This document shows, one piece after another, positions 13,481 through 21,930 of a stretch of 27,743 nucleotides of DNA. The notes beneath the pieces are model-generated. The model was given only the letters and a program-made list of their open reading frames with translations, did not search any database and was not told the DNA's origin. This DNA is from a virus, in the IMG/VR virus record IMGVR_UViG_3300008107_006419, positions 1-27,743 of that record; one strand, 5' to 3'. Made by a program: the position numbers and the translations under genes. Position 1 is the first letter of the stretch, and every line of letters begins with the position of its first letter.

Positions 13481-14900
13481 ATTCCCCAAAGGGATTTTTC
13501 TCAGAGAAATCAATGATGGTATCTGCCTTTTCTTCAATAGTGTGGTTTTCGGCAAAGGCATCATAGATATTGTCAGTTATTATTGATAATACTTTATAAC
13601 TTGCTCCTGCACCAACAACGGTTTCACCTAATGCAAAATTTCCACTTACAATAGAAACTTTAAGAATTCTTGTATCATAATTCCAACTCTTGACATATGC
13701 ACTAGTTCCAGTTGAAACACCTCTAATGACTTCATTAAACTCATAATCTCCTGTTGAAATCCCGACTGGAGAATCTATTTGTAATGTTGGGGGATTTGCC
13801 TGAGATAAGTGATAATTTGAACCAGCATTTGTAAATCTCACTGCAGTAACTATTCCTGCTGATGTTAATACTACTTCTGCTGTTGCAGAATTTATACCAG
13901 ATAATGGGAACGGTGAATTTGGATCAACAGGACCAGAGAATCTAACTTTAGGAACAGTAGAATACCCAACACCACCAGAATTTATTATGATAGGAGCAAG
14001 AACACCATCAGATATGATTGCTGTTGCAATTCCACCACTTCCAGCAGAACTATTGCTCTTTATTGTTATTGTTGGTGGGATTGTATAACCAATTCCAGGA
14101 TTTGTAATAAGAATTTTACTTATAGAACCTCTATCCAAAATAGATATTCCTTCTGCCCTTATTCCAAATCCACCAGGTTTCGAGAAAGTAATAGTAGGTG
14201 GTGACTTATATCCATAACCACCATCAAAAATATCAATTCTTGCAACTGATTTTCCAGAGATTCCAGGGTAACGTGCTGTAGCAAGACCAACGGAAAGTGA
14301 GGCAGAAGAAGCAGCAGCACCAACCATTTGTAAAGTGGCAATATATCCAAAATCTTTCACATTCTTATCAACATCATCTAATCCAGTATCAATAATTTCA
14401 TCTTCATATTCAAAGAGCTCACAACGCAGCTCATAAACATAGAGATTGTTCAATTGATAAAAAGGTGTTTTTGATTCTACATATTTTATTTCAAATAGTG
14501 CATTATCTAGTGGCAAATAAATCAAATCTCCTTCTTGTGGTCGTTTTGCGGTCTTTATAATTTCTTTGCTGAATAAACTCAGTTTTGGTGTAATAAAATC
14601 TTCATATCTCTCTTTGGATATAATAAAAGTTATTTGGTCCGTACTTCTTACCCCAAACTTACTTAAAATGTCTGCGTTACCACCAAATCCATCAAAAGTT
14701 GATATATATGCTTCTAATCTAAAACTGTCATCAAATTTTGATACAATTACCTCTTTAATTATTTTTTTCTCATTAATAATCTTTCTGGGCATGTAAACAA
14801 CATCTTGCCCATAAATTGACAATTGTTCATTGATTAAATCCTGAACTAATCTTTGTTCACTTGGTGAACCTTGTAAAAAATAGGAATTTAGTGGAGTCAT
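13476..14900 (-). CDS. gp14: Neck protein gp14 with inserted Gly-rich beta repeats
   Basis: gp14 forms part of the head-to-tail connector. The core is in the first ~180 residues: YGQDVVYMPRK, AYISTFDGFGGNADILSKFG, QEGDLIYLPLDNALFEIKYVE and PFYQL all match T4 gp14 motifs (VPREY, AYLNSFEGYEG, EGDLIYFPMDNSLFEI, PFYQLG). The extreme C-terminus NPFGEF corresponds to the T4 ending SPFDNDFMD. Between them, residues about 186-440 are an insert with four repeats of GxGYxxPPTITF type (225-239, 269-281, 310-322, 360-375), absent from T4 gp14 (256 aa versus 474 here). The start shares one base with the gp13 stop (TAATG). Confidence 0.95.
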   Translation of the reverse strand: MTPLNSYFLQGSPSEQRLVQDLINEQLSIYGQDVVYMPRKIINEKKIIKEVIVSKFDDSFRLEAYISTFDGFGGNADILSKFGVRSTDQITFIISKERYEDFITPKLSLFSKEIIKTAKRPQEGDLIYLPLDNALFEIKYVESKTPFYQLNNLYVYELRCELFEYEDEIIDTGLDDVDKNVKDFGYIATLQMVGAAASSASLSVGLATARYPGISGKSVARIDIFDGGYGYKSPPTITFSKPGGFGIRAEGISILDRGSISKILITNPGIGYTIPPTITIKSNSSAGSGGIATAIISDGVLAPIIINSGGVGYSTVPKVRFSGPVDPNSPFPLSGINSATAEVVLTSAGIVTAVRFTNAGSNYHLSQANPPTLQIDSPVGISTGDYEFNEVIRGVSTGTSAYVKSWNYDTRILKVSIVSGNFALGETVVGAGASYKVLSIITDNIYDAFAENHTIEEKADTIIDFSEKNPFGEF

Positions 14901-15712
14901 TATCCAATCATATCCATTGGAGGAAGTTCATATTCTGTCTTAAGTGCTCTTTCTATTTCTTCTAATTCTCTAATTGCATCTTCATACAACTGTCTTCCAT
15001 TTAGACTTATTCCGCCAGGAAGTTGAACACCATTAAATTTAATCATATTTTGTCCCCACTGCCTTTTAATTAGAGCAGTTAGGTATCTTTTTAACCAAAA
15101 ATCATTATAAATTTTTGGAAAATCATTTGGATTTACAATTCTATAGCAATCTAAGACTACGTACTGGTCAGAAACTTGCTGCCAATCAATATCTAGATAT
15201 AATCTGTGTTGTTTTTTATTAAATCTCAATTGAACATCTGGAGTTAATATTCTACTAATATCCTCTAAATGAGTTTTCACCATTGCATAGTTTAATAAAT
15301 CTAATGCACCATAATAGTATAAATCATTTAAAAATATTTGATATTTAATATTAAATAAACCACTTGATATGGTACTAGAATCAACTTTAAATACATTATT
15401 TACACCAATAATAGTATCTGGCAAGGCAAGGAAATTTGTTGTTTCTTCAAAATTAACCACAGTTACTCCAATTCCAGCAGTACCTGTAGTTGTTTGAATA
15501 CCAGATCTAATAATACTTCTTTCTGATGATGAGAGTTTATGCTTTAAGTAAACTCTTTCTATCCCATCAAAATGCCTTTCGTGGAAATATTGCAATGCAT
15601 CATCGACCAAATCACCGATTTGGTCATCATCGACATTTATCTCTAAAACTGGTTTCCCAAGTTTCCTGAGACAATATTCTATTAAACCTTGACGAGAATT
15701 TGGTGATGCCAT
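14900..15712 (-). CDS. gp13: Neck protein gp13
   Basis: gp13 is the head-completion connector that acts with gp14 to let tails attach. The 270-aa product (T4 gp13: 309 aa) has typical motifs: SRQGLIEYCLRKLGKPVLEI and NVDDDQIGDLVDDALQYFHE at the N-terminus, DIDWQQVSDQYVVLDCYRIV in the middle, LTALIKRQWGQNMIKFNGVQ, LPGGISLNGRQLYEDAIREL, and the C-terminal YELPPMDMIG. The helical ends and central beta part fit the gp13 fold. A late-promoter candidate lies 25 nt upstream, and AGGGTG is present but 13 nt from the start. Confidence 0.95.
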   Translation of the reverse strand: MASPNSRQGLIEYCLRKLGKPVLEINVDDDQIGDLVDDALQYFHERHFDGIERVYLKHKLSSSERSIIRSGIQTTTGTAGIGVTVVNFEETTNFLALPDTIIGVNNVFKVDSSTISSGLFNIKYQIFLNDLYYYGALDLLNYAMVKTHLEDISRILTPDVQLRFNKKQHRLYLDIDWQQVSDQYVVLDCYRIVNPNDFPKIYNDFWLKRYLTALIKRQWGQNMIKFNGVQLPGGISLNGRQLYEDAIRELEEIERALKTEYELPPMDMIG

Positions 15713-15737
15713 TGCAATATATACACCCTATAGAAGG

Positions 15738-15745
15738 TATTTATG
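15738..15745 (-). promoter_or_regulatory. Candidate late promoter for gp13 (CATAAATA)
   Basis: Minus-strand CATAAATA (7/8) ends 25 nt before the gp13 ATG. The stop codon of the 1681-aa gene (15741-15743) lies inside it. Confidence 0.55.
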
Positions 15746-18700
15746 CTTGTGCTTCTGACCAACGCAGAACTAGATTGCTCGTAATGTTACTGCCATTTGT
15801 TAAGTAGACGTTAATTGCAAGAACATCGGGGCCATTCGGGAATGTGCCTCTTCCACCAATTGGTGTGTTGTTAAGCTCTTTAAGTTCGGAGAGGTCAATG
15901 GTTGACTTATCTGTTGCTGTTGCAACAAAAGAGAATACAGTTTCTCCAGGTGCAGCAGATACGGTGTTTGCTGTAAATGTGTAAGTAGTTCCTGATGGAC
16001 CAGAATTTACAGAGTTAGAAAACTGCACATAATTTCTATTCGCATCACGTCTAAAAATATTAATAACTCTTGTACCACCAGGAACACCTGTTCCACTAAC
16101 AAAGAATCCAATTCTTACATTTGCTACATCTACTGCATTAAAGACTTGATACTGTGTAAAATAGTTTTGAACTTCTGCTGTTGCTGCATTTATTGTTTGT
16201 GCTCCACCTTCCCAAGTAATTGCAGATGCGTTGGCAATTTGTGCAAATGATGGTTGTCCACCAGCACCCTGTGATGTAAGAGTAAACCACTGAACTAAAG
16301 ATGGATTTGATGGATAGTTGGAAGGATTCAAAATACCTTCAATGATGACTGCTTGTGATGTTGAACCACCTGTTGGAGTGAATTCGAGTGACTTCAATAG
16401 CAATTGTGCTCGGTTTATTAATTCTCTCTGTCCTAAGTCTCCAGTAATCGCATTTGAAACACTAGGAGAAAGTCGAATCATGAATGCAGTCGTCTTTGTT
16501 GTTGATATAGTTCCACCAACATATGGATAGTTAAAAATATATCCCCTATCACTATCAAATAAACCATCGGTTAAGAATGCAGAACCCCAGTGACTGATTA
16601 CTGGAGTTGCAGTATTACTTAATAAAATAGCACCAGAACCTTCCGAGTGGGATGCTGCTGCTCCTGCAGTATATGTTCTAAATGAACCAGAAGAATAATT
16701 TCCGAATGATGCTGCTCTTGTGATACCAGTTAAAGTATTTCCAGATTTTCCTGTATAATTTATTAATTCATTATCAACATAAATTGTTCCTGAGGATGGA
16801 TATAGAGAAGCATCTACTAGGGAAACTGTTGTTTGTGATTGAGATATAGTTGAAGCAAGTTTAGATTTGGGACCTTCATTGATGACTTCATATCTAACTG
16901 GTAGGTTACCAGATCTCATATATGCTTCTGTATTTGAGTTATTATTCTTTAATCTATGAACGAATAAGTAATTTCCATCTGGACCACGTAACATCCAATC
17001 GATAAATCCAGCACCATACCAAGTATATTGGAAACCAATCATTTGCATTTTATTGATTTCAATTTCATAACCACTAGCACCAGTTCCATCAGCTTTATCG
17101 ATATTCCATTGAGTTTGTGGAATAATTCTATCTTGAACTAATGTTGCTTTTGCACCTGAAATTGAACTTACCCCTCTAAAGTCTGGTGATACCGTAATCG
17201 CATTATTTCCAATAATTGTTGTTACAACATGAGTCATTCCCCTAATAACAATTCTATCTCCTACAACTAATTGATCAGTAAATCTTGTATTTGCTCCAGT
17301 CACCAAATTGGAATCTGGAGTAGCAGAAATTGTTCCAGCAAGTTGGAATGTTGCCGATCTTAGTCCAACTGCCAAATTAATTCCATCATATTGCCAGAAA
17401 ATACCATTTTGGTCATCAAATGCACCAGCACGTACTGTTGCACCTTTCCATCTATAAAGTGATAAAGTGGGTGGTCTTCCCAGAACTGGACTTGTTGATG
17501 CCAATGAATTTACTGCTAGTACTGTAAATGTGTTCTCATTAATTACGCTATTTACAGTATAATGACCATTATATCCTGGAGTTTCAATATTACTAATTGC
17601 TACCTCTGCTCCTACCTGAACACCGTGTTCAGTGTCATCAGTTGTTATTGTAACGACACTTCCAATTGAGGTTGATGCTGCAGAAACACTTCTAATATCA
17701 TAACTTGGTGCGAACAAAGCACCAGTGGTGTACATTACACCTTTACCTGATTGATATCTAATATACTTTTTGGATTGACGAACTGCATGTGCTCCATGGG
17801 CAGGTCCACCGACACCCAATTGAACTCCACCATCAAAAGGTCTATGAACATAGAAGCAGTCTGGTCTTGGGTATACAGTTCCAGCAATTCCAGATGCCGA
17901 AACAGAACCAGGTGTTCTTGCATTAAAAACAATTGAATTGCTAGTTGGAGTACTGTCAATAACGAATGGACCTGATGCTAATGAATGTCCTGTTCCCGCA
18001 GAAGTTACTGTTGATGTAATGGTGTCTCCTGGAACGAGACCATGTGCATTTGCAAATGAAACCTGGAATCTTGCTAAAGATGAATGAGAAATTGAAGCAC
18101 CATCTGAAATTGGAGAAGATGTCAATTCCGAAACAGCAACTGATGGGAAGAAGTTTAATATTGCTCCAGTATTTGGTGTTCCAGTAGCAACTACTGTTTG
18201 TATTCTTCCTCTTGTTGAACTATCTGGTGTAGTAGTAGAAACTGTAATGAATAAATCATTCGATGGAGTTGTTCCTCCTAATAAATTTCCCAAAATCTTT
18301 AATTGGTAACCTGGGAAATATCCAGTTCCTTGAGCATCAGGAGTTACAATATACCCACCAGCAGATTTTGTAATATTAAATGTTCCACCAGAACCAGTAA
18401 GAATTGGAGCAACATTGGTGTATGAAACATTTCCAGAAATAGAAGTTCCAGAAACAGTAAATGCAGAAATTGCACCACTACCATCTACAGAAGTTGCTGT
18501 AATAACTAAATTATTTGTTCCAGAAGAACCACCTAAAACTGAACCATCAATTGTAATGGTATCGGACAAAGCATATGCCGATCCAGTTGATGTTTGTCCT
18601 GTTCTAAAAGTTACAGTATATGCTCCAGAACCAGATCTATAAACATCAAATTCTGCACCAACACCAAAACCAGTTGTTATTCCTGTTATACCAGAATAAG

Positions 18701-20786
18701 TTCTATAACTTGGTACTGCAACCCCATATGCATCATCTGCAATGACAGTAGAATTGGTGACACCATTATAATTTAAGAGTAATTTTGTATAAGCATCTGG
18801 ATAGAATGGAGAACCAAGTCCAAAAATATCCAGAGATGCAACTTCAAATGATGACCCACTATATCTAGAATTTCCAATCGAAAGTCTAGTAGCATCAAGA
18901 AATCCAAAGAATCCTTGAGAACCACTAAAGTTATTACCAATTTTTACTTGAGATTGTGGATATGAATTTGTATCCGTATATACACTTCCTTCTTGAATTC
19001 CATTTACATATAATCTTGTTGATGTTCCATTTCTTGTTACTGCAACATGTGTCCAAGAACCTGCAGTAATAGATGTTACTCCAACAATCCTTTCTGAACC
19101 ATTTACATAATAAGATAATACATCGGCAGAGGTGATTCTAAGCATTGGAGCAACAGAAGGTTCTGCTGTTCTCATATCAAATAAAACTTCTTGTGTTGCT
19201 ACTCTATTTCTATAAACCCAAGTTTCAAATGCAAAATCAGAAGTTTGAATTTCAAAATCAATATTTGAATCAACAACCAAAGAATCCGCAGTAGATCCTG
19301 CAGTTGGGTTTAGCAGTAAAGAAGAATTACCCCATTTTTTCTGGGATTGAGATATTGCAGCATCACCCAAAGCAGTAACACTCTTTGAAGTCGTGAATGT
19401 TGCAATCCCTGATGCACCAGCATCCACTCCTCTAACATGAATGACTAAATCATTATCAGAATTTCCACCTAAACTTGACCCTGGAATAATTAATCTTTGA
19501 TTGTTCTTATATAAAGCACCAGCAGAATTTAAATTTACTAAGTATCTTCCTTGAGTTCTATCTATATCAAAAGTTCCACCACCACCAGTATTAAAGTTTT
19601 CTGGAACTGCGGATAATATTCCAACATTATTTGAACCACCAGAAGCATTTACTAAGTATGGACTGGAAAGTGTGATAGTATTTCCGTCAATGTTAGTTAC
19701 AAATGTCGAATGTCCAGTTCCATCACTTACAGCAGAACCAACTTGAACACCTGAAACACTAGTAACTACTAAAGTATTTGATGGAGCAACAACATCCTCT
19801 AGCAATGTAGTTGTTGCAGTATTAGTCGTAATACCAGTTACTTGTGTTCCTGAGGGAATACCACTTGCCGTTAAAGGAGAACCTAAAAGTGCATTATTTA
19901 CTCCAGTATATGCAATTCTATTTGAACCAGAACGTGTTATAAATCTTGAAGTAAACGAACCAGTAACACCATTTGATAGTAGAGAATATGATGGTGATCC
20001 TATTGCTGCTCCAGTGTAAAATCCACCTCTTCTTAATTGAGAATATGGGGCAAATAGACTTTCAGTTGGATCACTTGTTCCCACTTTTCCCTTGGCAAAA
20101 TATGTAAACACATTTGCATTTGGGACTGTTTCTACTAAAAATGAACCTTCTGCCCTAGATGAACCAGAAACAGTTTCTAACAGACCAAAAATTCTAAATG
20201 GTTGTCCAGCACCAAACCCATGTGGTTCTACTGTTTGTACGGTTATAATTGATGCACCAACACCTCCAGTGTTTTGGCTTGCATCTGTTTGTACATTGGA
20301 TATTGAAATATCAGAACCTGGAATTTCAAATGTACTTGGGTAACCTCTTAAGTGGTCAATTGTCTGCCACTTTGTTGGTTGAATTCCATATTCAAAGTCA
20401 GCATCAATCATGGACTGAGGTGTTGCCACTCTCATCCTTTCTACCGCATCAGTTCCAAAATTATATGGTCTGAATCTTACTTCTTCATCTTCAATAAAAA
20501 TAGTTATAGAATCAGTTGCTTGCTGATCTGATGTATCGAATTCAAAGTGTATAGTTGTTACACCATTAGAGATTGATGATGCATATGGAAACTCTGCACT
20601 ATTGCCAGGAGTAAATTCTACAATAATTGGATTTACTGGATCCGCAAAATTATAAAGTATTTTATTACTTGTTACATTGACAAGCATCAGAATCTGATTT
20701 TTTCTGACCTTATCTAAGATTTTTAAATTTCCAGACCCAGCAACTCCAGGTGAAAAAACATAATCTCTAATCTGTCTCTTAGCCAT
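15741..20786 (-). CDS. Very large virion structural protein, fibre or neck-associated (1681 aa)
   Basis: The product is a modular, beta-rich virion protein of a kind seen in marine T4-like phages. The N-terminal ~190 residues (MAKRQIRDYVFSPGVAGSGN..., FGTDAVERMRVATPQSMIDA, DFEYGIQPTKWQTIDHLRGY) look like a conserved attachment domain. Three repeats of the GTFDIxRxxGxY...IxGxxLGGxxxxND type occur near 395-450, 700-765 and 787-850. Residues about 467-650 resemble a LamG or concanavalin-like lectin domain (SDFAFETWVYR, GSWTHVAVTRNGTSTRLYVN). Residues about 1000-1310 repeat the WYGAG module of the 424-aa protein. The C-terminus (DVLAINVYLTNG...NLVLRWSEAQA) is typical of such proteins. The lectin-like part suggests glycan binding. 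A strong AAGGAGAT ribosome site supports the start. It occupies the T4 gene 12/wac region upstream of gp13. Confidence 0.88.
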   Translation of the reverse strand: MAKRQIRDYVFSPGVAGSGNLKILDKVRKNQILMLVNVTSNKILYNFADPVNPIIVEFTPGNSAEFPYASSISNGVTTIHFEFDTSDQQATDSITIFIEDEEVRFRPYNFGTDAVERMRVATPQSMIDADFEYGIQPTKWQTIDHLRGYPSTFEIPGSDISISNVQTDASQNTGGVGASIITVQTVEPHGFGAGQPFRIFGLLETVSGSSRAEGSFLVETVPNANVFTYFAKGKVGTSDPTESLFAPYSQLRRGGFYTGAAIGSPSYSLLSNGVTGSFTSRFITRSGSNRIAYTGVNNALLGSPLTASGIPSGTQVTGITTNTATTTLLEDVVAPSNTLVVTSVSGVQVGSAVSDGTGHSTFVTNIDGNTITLSSPYLVNASGGSNNVGILSAVPENFNTGGGGTFDIDRTQGRYLVNLNSAGALYKNNQRLIIPGSSLGGNSDNDLVIHVRGVDAGASGIATFTTSKSVTALGDAAISQSQKKWGNSSLLLNPTAGSTADSLVVDSNIDFEIQTSDFAFETWVYRNRVATQEVLFDMRTAEPSVAPMLRITSADVLSYYVNGSERIVGVTSITAGSWTHVAVTRNGTSTRLYVNGIQEGSVYTDTNSYPQSQVKIGNNFSGSQGFFGFLDATRLSIGNSRYSGSSFEVASLDIFGLGSPFYPDAYTKLLLNYNGVTNSTVIADDAYGVAVPSYRTYSGITGITTGFGVGAEFDVYRSGSGAYTVTFRTGQTSTGSAYALSDTITIDGSVLGGSSGTNNLVITATSVDGSGAISAFTVSGTSISGNVSYTNVAPILTGSGGTFNITKSAGGYIVTPDAQGTGYFPGYQLKILGNLLGGTTPSNDLFITVSTTTPDSSTRGRIQTVVATGTPNTGAILNFFPSVAVSELTSSPISDGASISHSSLARFQVSFANAHGLVPGDTITSTVTSAGTGHSLASGPFVIDSTPTSNSIVFNARTPGSVSASGIAGTVYPRPDCFYVHRPFDGGVQLGVGGPAHGAHAVRQSKKYIRYQSGKGVMYTTGALFAPSYDIRSVSAASTSIGSVVTITTDDTEHGVQVGAEVAISNIETPGYNGHYTVNSVINENTFTVLAVNSLASTSPVLGRPPTLSLYRWKGATVRAGAFDDQNGIFWQYDGINLAVGLRSATFQLAGTISATPDSNLVTGANTRFTDQLVVGDRIVIRGMTHVVTTIIGNNAITVSPDFRGVSSISGAKATLVQDRIIPQTQWNIDKADGTGASGYEIEINKMQMIGFQYTWYGAGFIDWMLRGPDGNYLFVHRLKNNNSNTEAYMRSGNLPVRYEVINEGPKSKLASTISQSQTTVSLVDASLYPSSGTIYVDNELINYTGKSGNTLTGITRAASFGNYSSGSFRTYTAGAAASHSEGSGAILLSNTATPVISHWGSAFLTDGLFDSDRGYIFNYPYVGGTISTTKTTAFMIRLSPSVSNAITGDLGQRELINRAQLLLKSLEFTPTGGSTSQAVIIEGILNPSNYPSNPSLVQWFTLTSQGAGGQPSFAQIANASAITWEGGAQTINAATAEVQNYFTQYQVFNAVDVANVRIGFFVSGTGVPGGTRVINIFRRDANRNYVQFSNSVNSGPSGTTYTFTANTVSAAPGETVFSFVATATDKSTIDLSELKELNNTPIGGRGTFPNGPDVLAINVYLTNGSNITSNLVLRWSEAQA

Positions 20787-20812
20787 TTAAGAATATCTCC
20801 TTGTAGTGCAAA

Positions 20813-21889
20813 TTAAGAAAGTGCGATTGCCATTACAATTGCTCTTACATCAACATACTTTTTATTGGCAGCATCCGAATCAGAAGTTGCAGTTCCAACA
20901 TTTATAACTTTATTATTTAGTGCATTGATTGTTGAACCAACACTTAAAGAGCCTCCTATTACAGCACCATCATTGATTGAAATGCTTTCCGATAAAGATA
21001 AATTTGCAATATCATTTGATATTGTTAAATTTAAATTTTTATTTGCTGATAATGTTCTAGCAACTCCAACTGGACTTTGGTTACTTCTAAATCTTATAGT
21101 GGAAGAAACGTTTGTTGGAGTATTTCCAGTTAGATTAGCTGCATTTAATGAAGCATTTACTGAAGTGGCAGTAATAACACCAGATACATTTAAATTTCCA
21201 CCTATTGTGGCAGAATTAACAACTGTAAGATTTGAAAATGTATTTGGTGGTGCTGTTTCCTCTACTGATTTTCCAAATACAGTAAAAGATACTCTAGAGT
21301 TATCAGATGAAGAGTATACTAATGTTTGTCCGTTTGATAATTTTAAATTAGTTCTTACATAGGATTGATTTGGTGAAACCAATTCATCATATTCTACATA
21401 CTGTGAACTATTAAAATCTAATGCAGACGAAGTTGCAATTCCCAATCTTACTTTAGAATTTAAAGATCCAAGATTGCAAGCAACTACTGTTACTTCAACT
21501 GACCTTCCAGAAGGTGCTGTATATAAAGCAAGTCTTTTATTTTTTGTAGATATTTCAGAGTTTAAAATTACAGAATCTGTTGTGTCTGCATATTCTTCAC
21601 CATACAAAAGAAAGTTTGTATTTAATGATGATGATTGTATAATTAAACTCTGTCCATTTCCAAAATAAATATTTTCAGATTCATATGTTTCTCCCCTCTC
21701 TAATACTGTAGAGGCAATGTAGTTCAAATCAATAGAATTTGTAGAAATACCTACTTTGATTCTTACTGGTTCAAAATTTTTATGTGAAATGGAAATTTTT
21801 CCATCAACTAAAATACCAGATGAAGAGGTATATAATATAGTATTTTTATTTGGAACTGGTATTGAAGACGATAAAAGGCCAAAAGCCAT
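20813..21889 (-). CDS. Fibre-like virion protein, possible whisker or short fibre (358 aa)
   Basis: No exact family is recognised. The N-terminal half contains two tandem copies of a ~90-residue beta domain (about 17-100 and 120-210). Each has (L/I)LYTxxSG, VRxxxGI(S/A)T, a Leu/Val-x-Gly or Ser/Pro turn, the SNGQ/GNGQxLxxxSS strand and a final F-x-x-(Y/F)G. The second half looks like a trimeric fibre shaft: TIGGNLNVSGVITATSVN and a terminal VGTATSDSDAANKKYVD, a motif common at the ends of phage tail-fibre segments. It is placed just upstream of the 1681-aa gene and gp13, where T4 has gene 12 and wac (fibritin). A whisker-like or short-fibre role is therefore plausible but unproven. A perfect late promoter lies 22 nt upstream; no Shine-Dalgarno is visible. 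Confidence 0.8.
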   Translation of the reverse strand: MAFGLLSSSIPVPNKNTILYTSSSGILVDGKISISHKNFEPVRIKVGISTNSIDLNYIASTVLERGETYESENIYFGNGQSLIIQSSSLNTNFLLYGEEYADTTDSVILNSEISTKNKRLALYTAPSGRSVEVTVVACNLGSLNSKVRLGIATSSALDFNSSQYVEYDELVSPNQSYVRTNLKLSNGQTLVYSSSDNSRVSFTVFGKSVEETAPPNTFSNLTVVNSATIGGNLNVSGVITATSVNASLNAANLTGNTPTNVSSTIRFRSNQSPVGVARTLSANKNLNLTISNDIANLSLSESISINDGAVIGGSLSVGSTINALNNKVINVGTATSDSDAANKKYVDVRAIVMAIALS

Positions 21890-21911
21890 AATCTACAACT
21901 TAACTTTTAAT

Positions 21912-21919
21912 TATTTATA
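21912..21919 (-). promoter_or_regulatory. Late promoter TATAAATA for the fibre-like genes
   Basis: A perfect minus-strand match, 22 nt before the ATG at 21889, in the 41-bp gap between divergent genes. It is the first late promoter seen in the structural block and may also drive the 1681-aa gene. Confidence 0.8.
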
Positions 21920-21921
21920 AT
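21916..21921 (+). promoter_or_regulatory. Possible plus-strand TATAAT -10 box for the epimerase gene
   Basis: The plus strand reads TATAAT here, 9 nt before the epimerase ATG, and overlaps the minus-strand late promoter. No -35 element is visible. If used, the transcript would begin almost at the start codon, giving a leaderless or near-leaderless mRNA. No Shine-Dalgarno is present. It could equally be chance in AT-rich DNA. Confidence 0.25.
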
Positions 21922-21930
21922 TCACTTATT

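Noticed and set aside
13581-14345. Repeats in gp14 considered as a diversity-generating or recombination repeat array
   Set aside because: The similarity is at protein level only; I see no long identical DNA repeats and no reverse transcriptase in the window.
20865-21362. Plus-strand open frame of 165 codons
   Set aside because: It is antisense to the fibre-like gene, Val/Pro/Thr/Glu-biased as expected of a shadow frame, and lacks family motifs and a ribosome site.
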